Source: Terana coerulea (Eukaryota > Basidiomycota > Agaricomycetes > Polyporales > Phanerochaetaceae). Taken from it: DNA of 64,000 nt. The stretch spans positions 186,001 through 250,000 of the forward strand of contig JAKOGH010000097.1 of NCBI GenBank assembly GCA_024811115.1, given 5' to 3'. The position numbers were made by a program, and so were the translations under genes. A model generated the notes under the pieces. The model was given only the letters and a program-made list of their open reading frames with translations, searched no databases and was not told the DNA's origin. Positions 59,668 to 64,000 of this stretch are shown piece after piece. Position 1 is the first letter of the stretch, and each line of letters starts with the position of its first letter.

Positions 59668-61358
59668 CTGATAGGACACATTCCTTGCTTCTGTAAGGCG
59701 CACCGCTTATTCCAAGCGGTCGGCTACATTGAGGTTGCGGTCTCGTACGGCGTTCCTTGTATCCAGCGTCTTCCGCTCTCCGGCGAGTTTGCCTCACAGC
59801 CCAGTGACCAGCCCGTTATGTTCATTACTTGCAACGAACGTAAGCACACGAAAGCTGACACTGAACCAAAAGACTCGTTGTTATCCTCCACCTATCAGCC
59901 GATGGCGACCACCTCCACTCATCGTGGCCTAATTTCCTTGAGCGGAGGAAGAGTAAATGTCAATTCACCATCGTTTCCCCGCTGAGAGGCATCTGAGTGT
60001 CACGGCTGAAGGACACCAACATCCCGGGCTTGGTACATGACGCAGCTTTATCAATATGTGCGCGCCGTGCCGCTGCAGTCATGGAGCTGTCGGGAGGGTC
60101 CTTGCGGCCAAGCTTACGGATCAATTGCTGACCTCTGTTGTAGCTTACGGGTGCTCGGCTCGCTTTGCCGTACCCACCAGCTAGTAAGCATACAACCTCT
60201 CGTTCATAAGCCGCACTGAATCTCATGTTTCTTAGTAGTAGATCTGTGTCTGCTATCGCCGGTGATTGAAGGTCATCGTGGCATGGTTCGTTCGTACTAT
60301 CCTAAGTTCCCACGTAGCCCCGCTGTAAGCTAATCCTGCAGAGCGTCTTCTAGAAGTCGCCGATATGCGCTGATGACAGGTCAATCAGGCATGCTATCTG
60401 CTATTGCACTTAGCTGTCACTCAAACATTGGTGCAGGCCGCGTTGTGGTAGAACAACAAGTATTGCGCTTATGACGTGAATCAGAGTCGCGCAACAAAGC
60501 CGCGAAGAGTGTCTCCTCGTGGACTATGTACGTTTCTTCCATGATGTGACGTCATGCACAACTCAACCTATGTACTTACATTCTGACAGCTTTCTCGCGA
60601 GTGTTCTCATAAACAGTCAATCCAACTCGTCGTTACCCTCGCCACGACCCCGAAGTATATTTCACTGTGGCAGAACCTTGACCTAAACCGCACAGTCGAT
60701 CTGCCGAGGGAAGTGTTTGCAATTGCCAGCTCGATTGTTGTGCAGTCGTGCTTGCCAGTCTGCTTCGGAGACACCTACTTCAACCCCTTCGTGACGCAAT
60801 CTGAACGAGCGTTATGCACCACCCAAGACGCGTCCGGGGTTTGTCGGGACCTGCGTACGCGACAACGTACTGCTCGATACAGTCGATGCCGACTTCGGCA
60901 TGGGTCCCGGTCAGGCTTCTAACCTATCCGCAATTGCGCAAATTTCACCAGACAATCCTAACGAACCCGTTTGCAGATGACAGACAGCCCACGGGCGCGG
61001 CCAGCACTTGACCAACACCTTCCGGGTTGTCCCGCTGCCACCGTTGCCCGCATTGACTCTGGACCGAGCCAGACTCTGAGACCCGCGTCTCCCTTCCAGG
61101 ACCCGAGCTATTACCATGACCTGTCATCTGTTCTCAATTTCTTAGCAGACGCGATTCTCAGCTTTGACTTCCAGGTTGACGCTGTTGCCACGATGTTGCT
61201 AGAGACACATGCGATATCATAGGAATACAAGGATTTCTGGATGATGTTCGTACATAGTCCACATCGTTCTTGCACCTCCTCACTATAGGTGTGATGCGAC
61301 TTGAAGCTCTGATAGCCGAATAGCACAGTGTGCAAGGGTATCCCAATTATTCTCTACT
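59668..61358. other. Intergenic region
   Basis: About 1.7 kb without a gene I can support. A piece near 60620-60810 (+) reads ATTPKYISLWQNLDLNRTVD and VFAIASSIVVQSCLPVCFGD, which might be a lone exon, but no family or partners are recognised. Confidence 0.35.
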
Positions 61359-63479
61359 TCACAGATCAGTGAGAGCTGCTTTGATGAGTGCCTCATGCTC
61401 TGCAGAACGCGGACGAATATCACAGGCGAAGGGCTTGGGGTAACTGGCGACGAGTTAGAGACAATGTGCAAAAAGGTGAGCGAGCTACACACCAGGCGAA
61501 GTCGACGATATAGTCTTCCTGCGGAGTGATGGGGTCGCCGTGCTCGTCCCTTGGCCTTCGATATATTGAAGACGGCGAGCGTGCAAGCCACAGCAATCCA
61601 CACTGCCTCAAGCCCCATGTACCGCCCCGGGCACATACGCCTACCAAAGCCGAATGCGGCGTCAGGGTCCGGTACGCTGGGATCGAGGTTGTCGCCTTTC
61701 ATGAAACGGTCCGGGTGGAATCGCAGCGGCTCAGGATAGGTCTTCTCGTCGTGCAGCACGGCCCTGGAAAATCGGTGAGAAAGGCACAAACACAGGCAGT
61801 GGGAGTGCGTACCAGGAGTTGGCGAGAACGAGTGAACCTTTGGGAATAAAGTATCCTCTGTAGACGTCGTCCGCAGTTGAACTATGAGGAACGTCTGACT
61901 TCCGGTAAGCATACTTAGATAATGACCACGAGCGGAAGTGCGTACCGATCGGTATCACCGGGTGCCACCTCAATGCCTCCTTCACGATGGCGTCAACATA
62001 CGGGATCGAGTCCCGATCGTCGAATGTCGGTAGCCGGTCATGACAGACCCGGTCGATTGCTTGCTGCGCCCGAGTTTGGACCTCTGGGTTGAGCACAACT
62101 CCCAAGAGGAATGAGCCTAGCGCAGAAACAGTCTACTGCTAATGAGAAGGGCACACAGCGAGAGCATGGTAACAGACGTACGGTATCAGTGCCACCTGAG
62201 TTATTCAGAAAACGTTAGTGCTATCATTGTATAAATGGTTTGAAGGACTTGTACCTGCATACATCGACCCCAATGCGAATTTGATCTCGTCTTCCGAGTA
62301 CGTTGACTCATCTGTCGAAGCCAAGCCCTCCAGCAGCGACCGAGCTGCGCATTCTGGAGAATCGCCACCGGCCTGAGAATGGAGTTAGTCTGAGATCGAT
62401 GCGAGTGATACCGAAATGCCTACCACCCGTTCCTTCGCGACCGCGAAGGGCGTGTTAAGTGTGCTCATCACTGAGGTGCGGAACACGCGTGCTGTGGTTT
62501 TAAACCCAGCGCCAGGTAACCAGTCGGGGACATACTTCACTATCGTATTTCAAGTTGTTTAGTGAAAATAGTAGAAAAGGTGAGACAAATCACTCACGCC
62601 ACGGAAGGATGTTCACCAGGTACGAGCCTGGACTGGCGGTTGCGGAGACAGATTCTACTGCATGCTTCGCAGTCGTGATATATGGGTCATCGGGGCCCGT
62701 TACGTGGATTCCGTACGCGATACGCATGATTTCATGTCCCGCCAGGCTACACCGGAGTTCGGCTATGAGAAAAGCTCTCAGAAAAACCACTTACTGCCTC
62801 AGGTGCTCCATGAAGTCTTGCGGTTTTCGAAGGAGGTTGCCCAGAAACTCGTGGGTAGCCTTCTCCTCCACAGGGCGGAATCGCTTCACCGGCTGGGGCC
62901 CTAGCTCATGTTGGAAAACTCTTCGCCCATTTTTCCAAGCCTCGTCGTATCGCCGGAACGCGACGTTCCATCCAAAGCCGCAGCTGCACCGGTATATTTG
63001 GTAAGTCGGGCAATCAATCGGTATGGAGTAGTTGCTTACAGTTCGTTTAGCATGGGCATGCGAGGCCTAATATGCGATGGTTGAGAAATATGAGCCTCAG
63101 ATTGTATGCTTAACCAACCTGTCGGAGTAGTTGGAAGAGCGCTTGTCCAGCAGATCAGCCGCAGCCTCGGCGGAGTTGACGACAACAATGTTCTTCCCGA
63201 GCACATCGAAATGGAGTATGTCTGACCCTGCATTACTGGTCAGCCGAAAATAAGTCCTGTACGCCTCAGACGAACATACCATATTCCTCTCCCATCCGCA
63301 AGTAGGCGAGCCACGCGTTAGGATTCTCCGGCATATCCAGCAGGTTACCGATAAAAGGGAGCCCTGCAGGACCGGGGAGGGTAAGGTAGGCGGCCCGCGC
63401 TTCTGATCCGCCTGGAGAACCACCTTACAACGAGGGCAGCTACGAGGCCTACGAATGCCTGCCAAACGAGAGGTGGCAT
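61359..63479 (-). CDS. Cytochrome P450 (third of the cluster)
   Basis: Start at 63479: MPPLVWQAFVGLVAALVVRW is the anchor, then RLPYPP, and one base out of frame GPAGLPFIGNLLDMPENPNA. Further exons give ILHFDVLGKNIVVVNSAEAA, ADLLDKRSSNYSDR, VVLNPEVQTRAQQAIDRVCH, AIVKEALRWHPVIPIG (ExxR), STADDVYRGYFIPKGSLVLA, RFHPDRFMKGDNL and FGFGRRMCPGRYMGLE (heme Cys). After NISKAK the frame shifts by one base to DEHGDPITPQEDYIVDFAW, and the last exon is YPKPFACDIRPRSAEHEALI, ending at 61359. The breaks lie in G-run 63374-63377 and C-run 61548-61550 (plus strand); removing one base in each restores the frame. The opposite orientation suggests that the P450 cluster was partly inverted. Confidence 0.8.
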
Positions 63480-64000
63480 GGCGGTTTGGTCTGGGAGTAG
63501 CGAAGATAGCCTAGCACAAGTTCAAGCCATATACATATAGCAGCATTCGGCGTCTTGCCCTCATGTGCCTTCATGTGCCTTGATCGCTTGAAGCTTCGCT
63601 GTCCTACGCGTTTTGATCTGTCGTTGCCGAGAGGCGGGGATACCTCAGGCTGAGAAGTCTATCCGTGGGTGTGTTGCCACGCATTAGTGGAACGTGATGG
63701 TCGAGAAAGTCTTCAATACAGAAGGATTGCAAACGAGGTCAAGTTCGGCAGGGTCCCAACGGTCTTGGCCCCAGCCGATGTCAGTGACTTGTGACGTCAA
63801 GCTTTCGAGTCTAGTCCAAAATGCTATAGGCTGCTAGGAGCAGATTAGAACGAAACTGGAAGTAAAAACAAATGAGATCATACATTGTATAGTACTCCCT
63901 AAGCCGTGAAGCCGTGAAGCTTTGAAGCTTTGGCTGAGACCGCAGACGTGGAAATGGACAAAGCGTAGACGCTTGGTTCGACTTCGGGCCGTTGCGGCAT
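63480..64000. other. Promoter of the third P450 and window edge
   Basis: ATATGTATATGG on the minus strand at about 63528-63539 is a likely TATA box some 55 bases upstream of the P450 start. Short direct repeats occur at 63563-63580 (CTTCATGTGC twice) and at 63904-63932 (GAAGC repeats). No other gene is seen. Confidence 0.45.

Overview
The window is nuclear DNA from a filamentous basidiomycete, most likely an agaricomycete of the Polyporales type. The evidence is dense genes split by 45-60 nt GT-AG introns, GC-rich coding sequence, and families typical of that group: a DUF6534 membrane protein, a DUF7598-type membrane protein, multi-intron P450s, a NACHT-WD40 NLR and a short Kre9/Knh1-type secreted protein. 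There are no operons, CRISPR arrays or bacterial signals. Gene coordinates are outer limits; introns lie inside them.

Left part (1-33 kb), mostly conserved single genes: a Kre9/KNH-like secreted protein (+), a SNF2-type helicase (-), an F-box/WD40 protein (+), a membrane-anchored SH3 protein (-), an ankyrin plus Clp/AAA+ ATPase (-), a CCCH zinc-finger protein (-) that may be joined to it, a decayed WD40 relic (-), a CCHC/PSP-domain RNA-processing protein overlapping a glutaredoxin-like protein on the same strand (-), a DUF7598-type membrane protein (-), a Ser/Thr-rich single-pass surface protein (-), a DUF6534 protein (+), a kinase-like protein (+), a GPI-type DUF2183/APP1 phosphatase (-) and a disordered protein (+).

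Right part (33-64 kb), an accessory, rearranged region: a tRNA-Ala with an intron, three P450 genes plus a P450 relic, one large NACHT-WD40 NLR and a broken 5' piece of a second, and three copies of a gene for a coiled-coil protein with an AT-hook tail. Two of these copies form a 1.7 kb inverted repeat about 12.5 kb apart, with the NLR and a Pcl-type cyclin gene between them. A tRNA-derived, SINE-like sequence and nested hairpins lie just outside the left copy.

Many genes, including conserved single-copy ones, show one-base frame breaks, mostly in short homopolymers. The simplest reading is uncorrected sequencing error, so such genes should not be called dead without raw reads. The points most worth follow-up are the AT-hook repeat family around the NLR, the overlap of the glutaredoxin-like and CCHC/PSP genes, and the possible CCCH-ankyrin-Clp fusion.
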